A stretch of DNA of 64,000 bases from contig NZ_CABPSJ010000009.1 of the NCBI RefSeq assembly GCF_902459745.1, positions 124,001-188,000 of the forward strand. Direction: 5' to 3'. Positions 1 through 9,377 of this stretch are shown here, piece after piece. This stretch comes from Pandoraea communis (GTDB lineage: Bacteria; Pseudomonadota; Gammaproteobacteria; Burkholderiales; Burkholderiaceae). The notes below the pieces were generated by a model. It had not been told where the DNA came from. It saw nothing but the letters and a program-made list of their open reading frames with translations, and did not search any database. How positions within the stretch are numbered: position 1 is the stretch's first letter; each line of letters opens with the position of its first letter. The position numbers were made by a program, and so were the translations under genes.

Positions 1-620
1 AGCAGATCGCCGTGGCCGACTATCTGGCACGACGCTATCGCGTGGCAGGTGACGTGACGGGCAATCTCGTGCGCGCAGCCTATTCGACGGGCAAGGAAGT
101 CGGCCTCGATCCGCTGCTGCTGCTTGCGGTGATGGCAATCGAATCGGGCTTCAACCCGTATGCCGAGAGCACCGTCGGCGCACAGGGCCTCATGCAGGTC
201 ATGTCGAAGGTGCATCAGGACAAGCTCGAATACTTCGGCGGTCCCGAGGCAGCACTGCATCCGCTCGCGAATATCAAGGTGGGTGCGTTGATCCTGAAGG
301 AATGCATTGCGCGCGGCGGTTCGCTTGCCGGTGGTTTGCGCCTCTACGTTGGTTCGACCAGCGCAGGTGACGGCGGTTATGGCGCCAAGGTGCTTGCCGA
401 GCGCGATCGTCTGCGTGGTGTGACCATGGGCCACAAGGTCTCGCCGAATGCGCCGCAAGCGCCGGTGATCGTCAGTTCGGCTTCGGCCAAGCCGGCCGTG
501 AAGCCGGTCTCGGCGGGCAAGTCGGACGAATCGGCACCTACGCCGGCCGCGTCGACATCGACGGGCAAGGCCGCTGCGGCGGCCAAGCCGCTCGAAGCGG
601 ACGACAGCACCGCTGCCTGA
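1..620 (+). CDS. Lytic transglycosylase, SLT domain (5' end missing)
   Basis: Reading frame is open to the first base (codons Q-I-A precede the GTG at 12), so the gene starts outside the window. The visible part carries an SLT/lysozyme-like fold: the catalytic glutamate lies in AIESGFNP and the following GAQGLMQVM motif is the usual second SLT block. Such enzymes cleave peptidoglycan glycan strands to 1,6-anhydromuropeptides in the periplasm. The last ~60 residues are Ala/Ser/Pro/Lys-rich low complexity. It ends 5' of a bidirectional terminator shared with the convergent aminotransferase gene. The family is clear; the subfamily (MltE/Slt-like) is not. Confidence 0.85.
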   Translation, partial: QIAVADYLARRYRVAGDVTGNLVRAAYSTGKEVGLDPLLLLAVMAIESGFNPYAESTVGAQGLMQVMSKVHQDKLEYFGGPEAALHPLANIKVGALILKECIARGGSLAGGLRLYVGSTSAGDGGYGAKVLAERDRLRGVTMGHKVSPNAPQAPVIVSSASAKPAVKPVSAGKSDESAPTPAASTSTGKAAAAAKPLEADDSTAA

Positions 621-743
621 TCGGCCTGATCGACCTCTCGGATGACCTCGGATGATGCGCCATGGCCGGCGTATCGCCGTCCGGGAAAGTCACCTTCGGC
701 AAGTGCGATGCCTATCTATATAGAGAGGCGATGCGCAGCAAAC

Positions 744-777
744 AAAAAACCCATCGAATCGCTTCGATGGGTTTTTT
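744..777. terminator. Bidirectional intrinsic terminator
   Basis: A perfect 10-bp stem (ACCCATCGAA / TTCGATGGGT, loop TCGC) is flanked by A6 on the left and T6 on the right, so it can work on both strands. It sits between the convergent transglycosylase and aminotransferase genes. Confidence 0.85.
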
Positions 778-825
778 GTTTTCCTGAGGGCGGGGCGCAG
801 TAACGACGGGCATCTGCGCGCATCA

Positions 826-2031
826 TCAACCTGCGGTAAAGACCTTTCCGATCCGGTCCATGGCCTCGTGCAACTGCTCGAGCGACGTGGCATACGACAA
901 ACGGATGTATCGGTGTGGTTCGGCGAAACCGAAGTCCAGTCCTGGCACGAGCACGACGTCTGCCTGCTGAAGCAGCGACTGCGTGAGGCGATCGCTGTCG
1001 GCGGCGTGCGGATGCGATACGCCGGTGCAGTCTGCGTAGACGTAAAACGCACCGTCAGGCATTACGGGCACCTTGAAGCCAAGGCGTTCGAGCGCCGGCA
1101 CGATGTAATCGCGGCGTTTGCGGAACGCTTCCTTGCGGGATTCGTAAATCGCCAGGGTTTCCGGAAGGAAGCAGGCCGTCGCGGCATGTTGCGCCACGGC
1201 AGACGGGCAGATGAACAGATTCTGCGCGAGCTTTTCGAACGTCGGCACCATCGACGGCGGCACGACCAGCCAGCCGAGGCGCCATCCCGTCATGTTGAAG
1301 TACTTCGAGAAGCTGCTCACGACCAGGACATCGTCGCCGAAGGACAGCGCGGTGGTCGGCTTGCCATCGTAGGTGAGGCCCTGATAGATCTCGTCGACCA
1401 GCGTGAAGCCGCCGCGCGCGCGTACCGTCTTCACGATGCGGGACAACGCTTCCGTCTCGATGGATGTGCCTGTCGGGTTCGACGGTGAGGCAAGCAGCAC
1501 CCCCTTCGTTGCCGGCCCCCAATGCGATTCAATGTGCTCGGCCGTGAGCTGGAAGCGGTCTTCCGGGCCCGAGGGGATCAAGACCGGTTTGCCGTCGAAC
1601 GTCGACACGAAATGGCGATTGCACGGATAGCAGGGGTCCGGCATCAGGACTTCATCGTCCACACCAACGAGCGCTGCGCAGGCCAGCACCAGAGCAGCCG
1701 AGGCACCGGCTGTCACGACAATGCGCGACGGATCGACGTCAACACCGTAGTAACTACGGTAATACGCGGCGATGGCTTCGCGCAGGGCGGGAATGCCCAT
1801 GGCGCCCGTGTACTGTGTCCGTCCATCGCGCATGGCCTTCGCCGCCGCCTCGATCACTGCGTCGGGTGCCGTGAAATCCGGTTCGCCGATGCCCATGTGA
1901 ATCACACGATGTCCCGCCTTTTCCCGCAGTGCGGCTTGCTTGGCTAGCTCCATCACGTGGAACGGGGCGATGTTGTCGACACGTTGCGCGAGTTTGAACG
2001 AGGCTGGGGAGAGGTCGAGCGTGCGGTCCAT
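826..2031 (-). CDS. PLP-dependent aminotransferase, class I/II (AspC-like)
   Basis: A fold-type I aminotransferase of 401 aa. Visible family marks are GIGEPDF near the N-terminus, SPSNPTG, DEIYQGL (the Asp that contacts the PLP pyridine nitrogen), the PLP lysine in SSFSKYFNMTGWRLG, and the C-terminal arginine in RYIRLSYA. The start is placed at the ATG at 2031; an upstream in-frame ATG at 2109 would add 26 low-complexity Pro-rich residues. It lies downstream of nusB on the same strand, 158 bp away. Substrate (aspartate, aromatic or alanine/valine type) cannot be read from the sequence. Confidence 0.88.
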   Translation of the reverse strand: MDRTLDLSPASFKLAQRVDNIAPFHVMELAKQAALREKAGHRVIHMGIGEPDFTAPDAVIEAAAKAMRDGRTQYTGAMGIPALREAIAAYYRSYYGVDVDPSRIVVTAGASAALVLACAALVGVDDEVLMPDPCYPCNRHFVSTFDGKPVLIPSGPEDRFQLTAEHIESHWGPATKGVLLASPSNPTGTSIETEALSRIVKTVRARGGFTLVDEIYQGLTYDGKPTTALSFGDDVLVVSSFSKYFNMTGWRLGWLVVPPSMVPTFEKLAQNLFICPSAVAQHAATACFLPETLAIYESRKEAFRKRRDYIVPALERLGFKVPVMPDGAFYVYADCTGVSHPHAADSDRLTQSLLQQADVVLVPGLDFGFAEPHRYIRLSYATSLEQLHEAMDRIGKVFTAG

Positions 2032-2189
2032 GATGTCGGGGGGGCAGGAGCGAGTGGGTAAGGGCAGGCGAGGCTGAAGGGGGCTGGCGGGAAAGGCCGG
2101 GTGGGGCACCTCGGGGCAGGCACCCCACCGTCTGGCTCATCCGGCGGCAGGCCGCTTCGGGCCTCTGGCCCGAAATGCCTTGCCGGGCG

Positions 2190-2642
2190 TCAGGCGCTTT
2201 TACCGCGACCGCCGTTGCGATTGGCGGCAACTTCATCCGGACGCACTTCTGCCGAGAACTTGTCGAGGACACCGTTCACGTAGCGGAAGCCTTCGACACC
2301 GCCGAAGGTCTTGGCCAGCTCGACGGCCTCGTTGATGACCACGCGGTACGGAATGTCCAGGTGGTGAATCAGTTCGTAGGCACCAATGACGAGCACGGCA
2401 TGTTCGACCGGCGACAATTCGGCGGCCGGGCGGTCCAGGTACGGCTGGAGTTGCTGCGACAAGGCGTCCGCTTCCCGGATGCTGCCGTGCAGCAGCGCAT
2501 CCAGGTGAGTACGGTCAGCCTTGTCGTAGCCGGGGGTGGTGCGCAGATGCGCATCGATCTCACCCGCGTGGTCGCGCGAGAGCAGCCATTGATACAACCC
2601 TTGCAGCGCAAATTCGCGCGCGCGGCGGCGAGCACTCTTCAT
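2190..2642 (-). CDS. nusB: Transcription antitermination factor NusB
   Basis: A 150-aa all-helical NusB-type protein: an N-terminal Arg-rich helix ([18 protein letters not shown]), the [12 protein letters not shown] segment, and the conserved [14 protein letters not shown] and FVNGVLDK-like block (here [10 protein letters not shown]). NusB pairs with NusE/S10 at boxA RNA to stop premature termination, mainly in rRNA operons. The ATG overlaps the stop codon of ribH by one base (TAATG), so the pair is translationally coupled, an arrangement common in proteobacteria. Confidence 0.95.
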   Translation of the reverse strand: MKSARRRAREFALQGLYQWLLSRDHAGEIDAHLRTTPGYDKADRTHLDALLHGSIREADALSQQLQPYLDRPAAELSPVEHAVLVIGAYELIHHLDIPYRVVINEAVELAKTFGGVEGFRYVNGVLDKFSAEVRPDEVAANRNGGRGKSA

Positions 2643-3157
2643 TACCGGTCTTCCTCTTCTTCGTCTTCGTCTTCATCCGATCCGTCGTCGCCACTGAGCA
2701 TGTCGATAGCTTCGAGCAGATTGGCCATTTCCACCGCCACGCGGGCCGCATCGCGGCCCTTTTCGGCGGCACGCACTTCGGCCTGTTCGTCATTTTCGGT
2801 CGTGAGCACCGCGTTGGCGATGGGGATACCGAAATCGAGACCGATGCGCGTAATACCGGCACCGCTTTCGTTCGAGACAAGCTCAAAGTGATACGTCTCG
2901 CCGCGGATCACCGCGCCGAGCGCGATGAGTGCGTCGAACTGGCCGCTCTCGGCCATCTTCTGCAATGCCAGTGGAATTTCCAGTGCGCCGGGCACCGTCA
3001 CGAGCAGCACGTCTTCGCCGTCAACGCCGAGGCGATCGAGTTCAGCCACAGCGGCAGTGCGCAGTGCCGTGCAAACGGCGTCGTTGAATCGTGCTTGCAC
3101 GATGCCCACGCGCAGGCCTTCACCGTCGAGTTCCGGCTGGTATTGTCCGATGTCCAT
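2642..3157 (-). CDS. ribH: 6,7-dimethyl-8-ribityllumazine synthase with acidic tail
   Basis: Catalyses condensation of 5-amino-6-ribitylaminouracil with 3,4-dihydroxy-2-butanone 4-phosphate, the penultimate step to riboflavin. Family marks: RFNDAV near residue 23, VPGALEIP, the [12 protein letters not shown] substrate loop with catalytic His, and the [12 protein letters not shown] block. At 171 aa it is longer than the usual ~155: after the last family helix there is an extension made almost wholly of Asp, Glu, Gly and Ser ([13 protein letters not shown]). Downstream of ribBX (128 bp) and coupled to nusB. Confidence 0.95.
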   Translation of the reverse strand: MDIGQYQPELDGEGLRVGIVQARFNDAVCTALRTAAVAELDRLGVDGEDVLLVTVPGALEIPLALQKMAESGQFDALIALGAVIRGETYHFELVSNESGAGITRIGLDFGIPIANAVLTTENDEQAEVRAAEKGRDAARVAVEMANLLEAIDMLSGDDGSDEDEDEEEEDR

Positions 3158-3285
3158 AATGGGCTTCCTCTAAAAAAGTACCGTCCAGGCGGTGCAGCCA
3201 ACGTTGTGCCGACATGCCCGAGACGGGCAATGCTCGGCGAGATGATTCTCTGCCGTTTGCCGGCGGAGAATCGATACGGAAATGC

Positions 3286-4416
3286 TCAGGCGGTGCTGGC
3301 GCCGGGCATCGGTTGGAAACCGGTGACCTCGAGGCCATAACCTGCCATGTTGGGGATCTTGCGCGGGCTCGAGAGCACGCGCATTTTACCGACGCCCAGC
3401 TCGCGCAGGATTTGCGCCCCCACGCCGTGGGTACGGAAGTCCACCGGGCGGCGCTTGGCGCGCGCGGCCTTCTCGGACTCGTCCAGCGCTTCGAACTGGT
3501 TGAACAGGTGATCCGGCGTTTCCACGCAATTGAGCAGCACGACCACGCCCTTGCCTGCCTCGGCAATCGCTTGCATGGCGCCAGCAAGCGTCCAGGAGTG
3601 GGTCGACACGCCGGTTTCGAGCAAGTCGAGCACGGAAAGCGGCTCGTGGACGCGCACAAGTGTCTCGTCAGCCGGCGTGGGCGTACCGCGTACCAGTGCC
3701 AGATGCGGATTGCCGCTCGGCTTGTCACGGTACAGGGTTGCCTGGAAGGTGCCCCAGGCCGTCTGCATTTCGCGCGTGGCGACCGTCTCGATCATCGATT
3801 CGGTGCGGCTGCGGTAATGAATCAGATCGACGATCGTGCCGATCTTGATGTTGTGCTGCTCCGCGAACTCCAGCAACTGCGGCAGGCGCGCCATCGTGCC
3901 GTCGTCGTTCATGATCTCGCAGATCACGGCCGCAGGTGTGAGACCCGCCATTGCCGTCAGATCGCAACCGGCTTCCGTGTGACCCGCGCGCACCAGCACG
4001 CCGCCAGGCTGCGCCATGATCGGGAATACATGGCCGGGCTGCACGATATCTTCGGGACGCGCCTCATGCGCAATGGCCGTCTTCACCGTATGTGCACGAT
4101 CTGCCGCGGAGATGCCGGTGGTGACACCCTCGGCCGCTTCGATCGACAGCGTGAACGCGGTGCCGTACTGCGTGCCGTTGCGGTACGTCATGAGCGGCAG
4201 GTTGAGCTGCTTGCAGCGCGCCTGTGTGAGGGTGAGGCAAATCAGCCCACGGCCGTACTTGGCCATGAAGTTGATGGCTTCGGGCGTCGCGAACTCGGCC
4301 GCCATGACCAGATCGCCCTCGTTTTCACGATCTTCCTCGTCAACGAGGACAACCATGCGGCCGGCCTTCAGCTCGGCAATAATTTCTTCTGTAGTGGCCA
4401 ACGGCATAGCGGACAA
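3286..4416 (-). CDS. ribB: RibBX: DHBP synthase fused to a degenerate GTP cyclohydrolase II-like domain
   Basis: The N-terminal ~205 residues are a 3,4-dihydroxy-2-butanone 4-phosphate synthase: the acidic metal/substrate loop DEEDRENEGDL is at residues 26-36 and RAGHTEAGCDL near 145. This supplies the four-carbon unit used by RibH. The C-terminal ~165 residues resemble GTP cyclohydrolase II (LVRVHEPLSVLD..., FRTHGVGAQILRELG) but the three zinc-binding cysteines of the active enzyme are absent: where C-x10-C-x-C is expected the protein reads VHEPLSVLDLLETGVSTHSW. It therefore fits the RibBX form described in Proteobacteria, where a separate RibA supplies cyclohydrolase activity. No FMN riboswitch was recognised upstream. 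Confidence 0.92.
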   Translation of the reverse strand: MSAMPLATTEEIIAELKAGRMVVLVDEEDRENEGDLVMAAEFATPEAINFMAKYGRGLICLTLTQARCKQLNLPLMTYRNGTQYGTAFTLSIEAAEGVTTGISAADRAHTVKTAIAHEARPEDIVQPGHVFPIMAQPGGVLVRAGHTEAGCDLTAMAGLTPAAVICEIMNDDGTMARLPQLLEFAEQHNIKIGTIVDLIHYRSRTESMIETVATREMQTAWGTFQATLYRDKPSGNPHLALVRGTPTPADETLVRVHEPLSVLDLLETGVSTHSWTLAGAMQAIAEAGKGVVVLLNCVETPDHLFNQFEALDESEKAARAKRRPVDFRTHGVGAQILRELGVGKMRVLSSPRKIPNMAGYGLEVTGFQPMPGASTA

Positions 4417-4612
4417 CGCGGGGGCTGAATTTGGAAAGGCTCTATTCTACGCCAAGCCGGTGCACGGCTGCGGCCGAATCTCGTGCTGTACCCCCCGGAA
4501 AATCGGCCGACGCAGGCAATTTCGGTAGCGTCCGAATCGGATCTCGGAAGAATCGCCTCAAGGAATCGATGGCCAGCTTGTTGCCGGTCGGCAAATTCCA
4601 GATACAAAGGTA

Positions 4613-4641
4613 TTGACCTAAGTAAGCGGCGTCAATATAGT
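4613..4641 (+). promoter_or_regulatory. Sigma70-type promoter of the arsR-like gene
   Basis: TTGACC (4613-4618), a 17-bp spacer and TATAGT (4636-4641) form a near-consensus promoter. The expected start point falls at or one or two bases before the ATG at 4649, so the message would be leaderless or almost so. Confidence 0.65.
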
Positions 4642-4648
4642 TAGGCGC

Positions 4649-4981
4649 ATGGCTAACCAATCCATCCCTCTCGACCGGATCTTTCAGGCGTTGTCCGACC
4701 CCACGCGACGCGCGGTCGTCGAGCGTCTGACGCTTGGCCCCGCCTCGGTGAGTGAACTGGCGCGCCCGTTTTCGATGGCATTACCGTCGTTTTCGCAGCA
4801 CTTGAATGTGCTGGAGGAGAGCGGTCTGGTCGTGTCCCGGAAAAGCGGGCGTGTGCGCACCTATGCGTTGGAAACCGAGACGCTGGCCGGTGCGCAGGAT
4901 TGGCTCCAATTGCAGCGCGACAAGTGGACGCGCCGCCTCGACCAACTCGATAGCTATCTGCTACAGATGACGGAGACATGA
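4649..4981 (+). CDS. ArsR-family winged-helix transcriptional regulator
   Basis: A 110-aa single-domain ArsR/SmtB-type repressor: [14 protein letters not shown] at the N-terminus, then the HTH ([30 protein letters not shown]) and the beta-wing ([12 protein letters not shown]). No cysteine metal-binding pair is present, so it belongs with the non-metal subgroup often paired with SRPBCC proteins. Its stop overlaps the ATG of the next gene (ATGA), and it probably controls this two-gene operon. No SD is seen before the ATG, in line with the promoter position. Confidence 0.9.
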   Translation: MANQSIPLDRIFQALSDPTRRAVVERLTLGPASVSELARPFSMALPSFSQHLNVLEESGLVVSRKSGRVRTYALETETLAGAQDWLQLQRDKWTRRLDQLDSYLLQMTET

Positions 4982-5481
4982 GCATGAGCCGTGCGAATCT
5001 TTTCTCGATCGACCCGAAGCTGGATCTGGTGCTTGAGCGTTACGTCGACGTGCCGTGCGAGCGTGTTTGGGCGGCGTGGACAAAGCCCGAGCACATCAAG
5101 AAGTGGTTCACGCCCGCACCGTGGCAGACCGTGGAATGCGAAATCGATCTGCGTCCGGGCGGACTGTTCCGCACGGTGATGCGCTCGCCCGAGGGGCAGC
5201 AGTTCCCCAATGACGGGTGCTATCTGGAGGTCGTCGAGAACTCGCGGCTGGTCTGGACGAATGCCGTCCTGCCGGGCTTTCGTCCGGCTCCTGCGCCCGT
5301 GAAGGAACACGGTGGCTTTCATTTCACTGCGGCCGTATTGATGGAGACGCAAGGTAAGGGCACGCGCTATACCGCCATTGCCATTCATGGTGACGAAGCC
5401 ACGCGTGCGCAGCACGAGGCCATGGGCTTCCATGACGGCTGGGGCAAGGCGCTCGATCAGTTGGTCGACCTGATGAAGTGA
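4978..5481 (+). CDS. SRPBCC / AHSA1-family protein
   Basis: 167 aa with the START-like helix-grip fold of the AHSA1 family: [24 protein letters not shown] at the N-terminus and the C-terminal helix [15 protein letters not shown] are diagnostic. These proteins bind hydrophobic ligands in a deep cavity; the true ligand is rarely known. Overlap by 4 nt with the arsR-like gene is the common ArsR-SRPBCC pairing. A second ATG six bases downstream is an equally good start. Ends 44 bp before a strong terminator. Confidence 0.85.
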   Translation: MSMSRANLFSIDPKLDLVLERYVDVPCERVWAAWTKPEHIKKWFTPAPWQTVECEIDLRPGGLFRTVMRSPEGQQFPNDGCYLEVVENSRLVWTNAVLPGFRPAPAPVKEHGGFHFTAAVLMETQGKGTRYTAIAIHGDEATRAQHEAMGFHDGWGKALDQLVDLMK

Positions 5482-5525
5482 CGTGCGGGCGATGCGAGGC
5501 ACATGACCTCCACGCCGCCGCATGA

Positions 5526-5559
5526 AAAAAGGGACGCGCCCGACGACGCGTCCCTTTTT
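5526..5559. terminator. Bidirectional intrinsic terminator
   Basis: Stem AAAAGGGACGCG / CGCGTCCCTTTT around a short loop, with A and T runs on the two sides. It separates the rightward SRPBCC gene from the leftward liv operon end. Confidence 0.85.
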
Positions 5560-5604
5560 GCTTTCGACATTCACCGTCGGCGGCTCATGTCGCAGGCAGC
5601 AACA

Positions 5605-6306
5605 TCACGCCCCGAGATAAGCGCGCTTGATGTCGTCGTTCGCGAGCAGGTTGGCGGCTGAGTCGGCAAGCACGACGCGACCGGTTTCGAGCACATAGCC
5701 ACGATCGGCCACATGCAGTGCCTTGTTCGCGTTTTGCTCGACCAGAAACACCGTGACACCTTCTTCGCGGATCGCACGAATGATGTCGAAGATCTGTGCG
5801 ATCACGAGCGGGGCCAGACCGAGCGTCGGCTCGTCGAGCAACAGCAGGCGTGGACGGCTCATCAGTGCCCGCCCGATGGCCAGCATCTGCTGTTCGCCGC
5901 CCGACATCGTGCCGGCGCGTTGCTTGCCGCGCTGTGCGAGTCTCGGAAACAACTTGAAAACGTGGTCCATGCCGGCCTCGATTTCATTCTTGGACGCGAA
6001 GAAGCCGCCCATCTTCAGGTTCTCGATCACGGTCAGACTCGGAAACACCCGGCGCCCTTCCGGTGAAATCGCGAGTCCCATACGCATGATTTCATGGGTG
6101 GGACACGCGGTGATGTCGTTGCCTTCGAACATCACTCGTCCGCTCGATGCGCGCGGGGTGCCGCACACCGTCATCATCAGCGTGGTCTTGCCTGCGCCGT
6201 TACTGCCGATGAGCGTGACGATCTCGCCCTTCTTCACTTCGATCGACACGCCGCAGAGTGCTTCGACGGCCCCGTAGTGGGTATGGATCTTTTCCAGCTT
6301 CAGCAT
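5605..6306 (-). CDS. livF: Branched-chain amino acid ABC transporter ATPase LivF
   Basis: 233-aa ABC ATPase: Walker A GSNGAGKTT near residue 37, LSGGQ variant MSGGEQQ, Walker B LLLLDEPTLGLAP, and the H-loop replaced by the LivF-typical VEQN (VFLVEQNA). It energises uptake of leucine, isoleucine, valine or similar ligands at the inner membrane, pairing with LivG. The ATG at 6306 shares one base with the livG stop (TAATG). Last gene of the operon, followed by the terminator at 5526-5559. Confidence 0.93.
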   Translation of the reverse strand: MLKLEKIHTHYGAVEALCGVSIEVKKGEIVTLIGSNGAGKTTLMMTVCGTPRASSGRVMFEGNDITACPTHEIMRMGLAISPEGRRVFPSLTVIENLKMGGFFASKNEIEAGMDHVFKLFPRLAQRGKQRAGTMSGGEQQMLAIGRALMSRPRLLLLDEPTLGLAPLVIAQIFDIIRAIREEGVTVFLVEQNANKALHVADRGYVLETGRVVLADSAANLLANDDIKRAYLGA

Positions 6307-7073
6307 TATTCCTCCCCGAGGTAGGCCTTGATGACGCGCGGGTCGTTGCGCACCTCGTCGGGCTTGCCGGTCATGATCGGCTTGCCGTGTTCCATCACGA
6401 GAATCCGGTCCGAAACGCCCATCACCAGACTCATGTCGTGTTCGATGAGCAGCACCGAGATGCCGAATTCGTGACGCAGGTTGTCGACGAGTTGTTGCAA
6501 CTCGACTTTCTCCTGCGGGTTCAGGCCGGCGGCCGGTTCGTCGAGCATGAGCAGACGCGGCTCGGTAATCATGCAACGTGCGATTTCGAGACGTCGCTGA
6601 TGTCCGTAAGACAGCGTGCCCGCTTCGCGATTGGCGACGGCGGTCAGGCCCAGGCGGTCGAGCCACCACTTGGCGCGCTCGAGCGCTGTGCGCTCGGCAC
6701 GACGGAACGCCCCCGTCGAGAGCAACCCTTGCAGGAAGCCGCTGTGCACACGCATGTGCTGGGCGACGAGCAGGTTCTCCACGACCGTCAATTGACGGAA
6801 CAGGCGAATGTTCTGGAATGTGCGGACCAGACCGCGCCGGGCCACCATGTGGCTCGGCAGACCGGTGATGTTGTCGCCGTCGAGCATGATCGAACCGCCC
6901 GTGGGGCGATAGAAACCGCCGACGCAATTGAAGACGGTTGTCTTGCCTGCGCCGTTCGGGCCGATGATCGCGAAGACTTCGTTCTTGCGGACGTCGAATT
7001 CGACGCCGTCGACGGCGAGCAGACCGCCGAAGCGCATCTGCAGGCCGGAGAGTTTCAACAGTTCTGCACTCAT
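6306..7073 (-). CDS. livG: Branched-chain amino acid ABC transporter ATPase LivG
   Basis: 255-aa ABC ATPase: Walker [10 protein letters not shown], signature [13 protein letters not shown], Walker [14 protein letters not shown] and H-loop LLIEHDM, all in the order and spacing of LivG. The C-terminal IKAYLGEE tail is typical of the family. The ATG overlaps the livM stop by 4 nt (ATGA). An apparent upstream extension of the frame to 7424 lies inside livM and is ignored. Confidence 0.93.
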   Translation of the reverse strand: MSAELLKLSGLQMRFGGLLAVDGVEFDVRKNEVFAIIGPNGAGKTTVFNCVGGFYRPTGGSIMLDGDNITGLPSHMVARRGLVRTFQNIRLFRQLTVVENLLVAQHMRVHSGFLQGLLSTGAFRRAERTALERAKWWLDRLGLTAVANREAGTLSYGHQRRLEIARCMITEPRLLMLDEPAAGLNPQEKVELQQLVDNLRHEFGISVLLIEHDMSLVMGVSDRILVMEHGKPIMTGKPDEVRNDPRVIKAYLGEE

Positions 7074-8344
7074 TGCGGCAACTCCACATGCGGGCGGGTG
7101 GCGGGCAGCAGACCCTGCGGACGCCACATCATCATCAGCACCATCACCAGACCGAAAATCAGCATGCGGTATTCCGCAAAGTCGCGGGCGACTTCGGGCA
7201 GGATCGTGAGCAGGATGGCCGCGAGAATCACGCCGATCTGCGAGCCCATGCCGCCGAGCACCACCACGGCGAGGATGAGTGCCGATTCGATGAACGTGAA
7301 CGATTCGGGCGTGACCAGCCCCTGACGCGCCGCAAAGAACGCCCCGGCGAGACCCGCAAACGACGCCCCCAGCGTGAATGCGGAGAGCTTGATGCGCGTC
7401 GGGTTCAGACCAAGCGAGCGGCACGCGATTTCATCTTCACGCAGGGCTTCCCACGCCCGGCCGATCGGCATGCGAATCAGGCGGCTCGTGACGAACAGCG
7501 TGAAGCCCACCAGTGCAAACGCGAGCAGGTACAAAAAGATCACCATGTGCGAGCCGCTGTAGGGCAGGCCGATCAGCTCATGGAATGTCTTCGCGCCTTC
7601 GACACTCGACGAACGCACCATTTCGAAGCCGAACACGCTGGGTTTCGGAATGCCCGACACGCCGTCCGGACCGCCGGTGAGGCTCGTCAGGTTGTTCAGC
7701 AGCAGACGGATGATCTCACCGAAGCCCAGCGTCACGATAGCGAGATAGTCGCCACGCAGACGCAACACCGGGAAGCCGAGCAGGAAGCCGAACGTGGCCG
7801 ACATGAGGGCGGCGAGCGGCAGGCATTCCCAGAAGGTCAGGCCGAAGTACTGGTTGAGCAGGGCATACGTATAGCCGCCAACCGCGTAGAAGCCGACGTA
7901 GCCCAGATCGAGCAGACCGGCGAAGCCGACAACGATGTTCAGGCCGAGGCCGAGCACGCAGTAGATGAGCGCAAGCGTGGCCACGTCCACCGCGCCGCGC
8001 GAGCCGATGAAGGGCCACACGAGCCCGACGGCGAGCAGCACCCACATCGCAGTCAGTTGTTGACGACGCCCCATGGCAGGCATGGCCGGCAGCTTCACCG
8101 CACGCTTCGAGCGAAGCAACAGGGGCTTGATCAACTGGAACACGAAGACGATGGCCGTGGCGATCCAGACCGGGCGCCAGTGCTGCTCAAGCACGACCTG
8201 ATAGCCTTCGAGCTTCAGTTGCAGGCCCAGGATGGGGGCCGTGAGGACGATCGTCACGAGCGCGGCGATGACCGCACCCTTGAGCGTGTCGCCTGCCGGC
8301 GCGCGGTTGGCGGCGCCGGACTTGAGTGTGAGTTGTTGTGTCAT
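7070..8344 (-). CDS. livM: Branched-chain amino acid ABC transporter permease LivM
   Basis: 424-aa polytopic inner-membrane protein. After a short hydrophilic N-terminus there are at least two extra N-terminal hydrophobic segments, then the LivM core ([33 protein letters not shown]) and the EAA-like loop ([24 protein letters not shown]). The C-terminal [21 protein letters not shown] block is characteristic. It forms the membrane channel with LivH. The long N-terminal part is usual for beta-proteobacterial LivM. Confidence 0.92.
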   Translation of the reverse strand: MTQQLTLKSGAANRAPAGDTLKGAVIAALVTIVLTAPILGLQLKLEGYQVVLEQHWRPVWIATAIVFVFQLIKPLLLRSKRAVKLPAMPAMGRRQQLTAMWVLLAVGLVWPFIGSRGAVDVATLALIYCVLGLGLNIVVGFAGLLDLGYVGFYAVGGYTYALLNQYFGLTFWECLPLAALMSATFGFLLGFPVLRLRGDYLAIVTLGFGEIIRLLLNNLTSLTGGPDGVSGIPKPSVFGFEMVRSSSVEGAKTFHELIGLPYSGSHMVIFLYLLAFALVGFTLFVTSRLIRMPIGRAWEALREDEIACRSLGLNPTRIKLSAFTLGASFAGLAGAFFAARQGLVTPESFTFIESALILAVVVLGGMGSQIGVILAAILLTILPEVARDFAEYRMLIFGLVMVLMMMWRPQGLLPATRPHVELPQ

Positions 8345-8352
8345 GGTCGACC

Positions 8353-9276
<924 letters not shown>

Positions 9277-9316
9277 GCGGGAAGCCTCGCGACGAGGGGG
9301 CCGAGCGCGAATGCGC

Positions 9317-9342
9317 GCCGCCCGCCGGAGTCGGCGGGCGGC
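9317..9342 (-). promoter_or_regulatory. Intercistronic hairpin between livK and livH
   Basis: Perfect 11-bp GC stem (GCCGCCCGCCG / CGGCGGGCGGC) with a 4-nt loop and no U-run. It is placed where binding-protein transcripts are often partly stopped or protected from 3' decay, which would raise livK mRNA over the permease genes. That role is inferred. Confidence 0.6.
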
Positions 9343-9377
9343 AGGGGTGATTCGCTGGCGGGTAAAGCGTCAGGGAA

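Noticed and set aside
4417-4612. FMN riboswitch before ribBX
   Set aside because: The conserved FMN-aptamer blocks were looked for on the minus strand and not found; the gap is short of the needed pairing elements.
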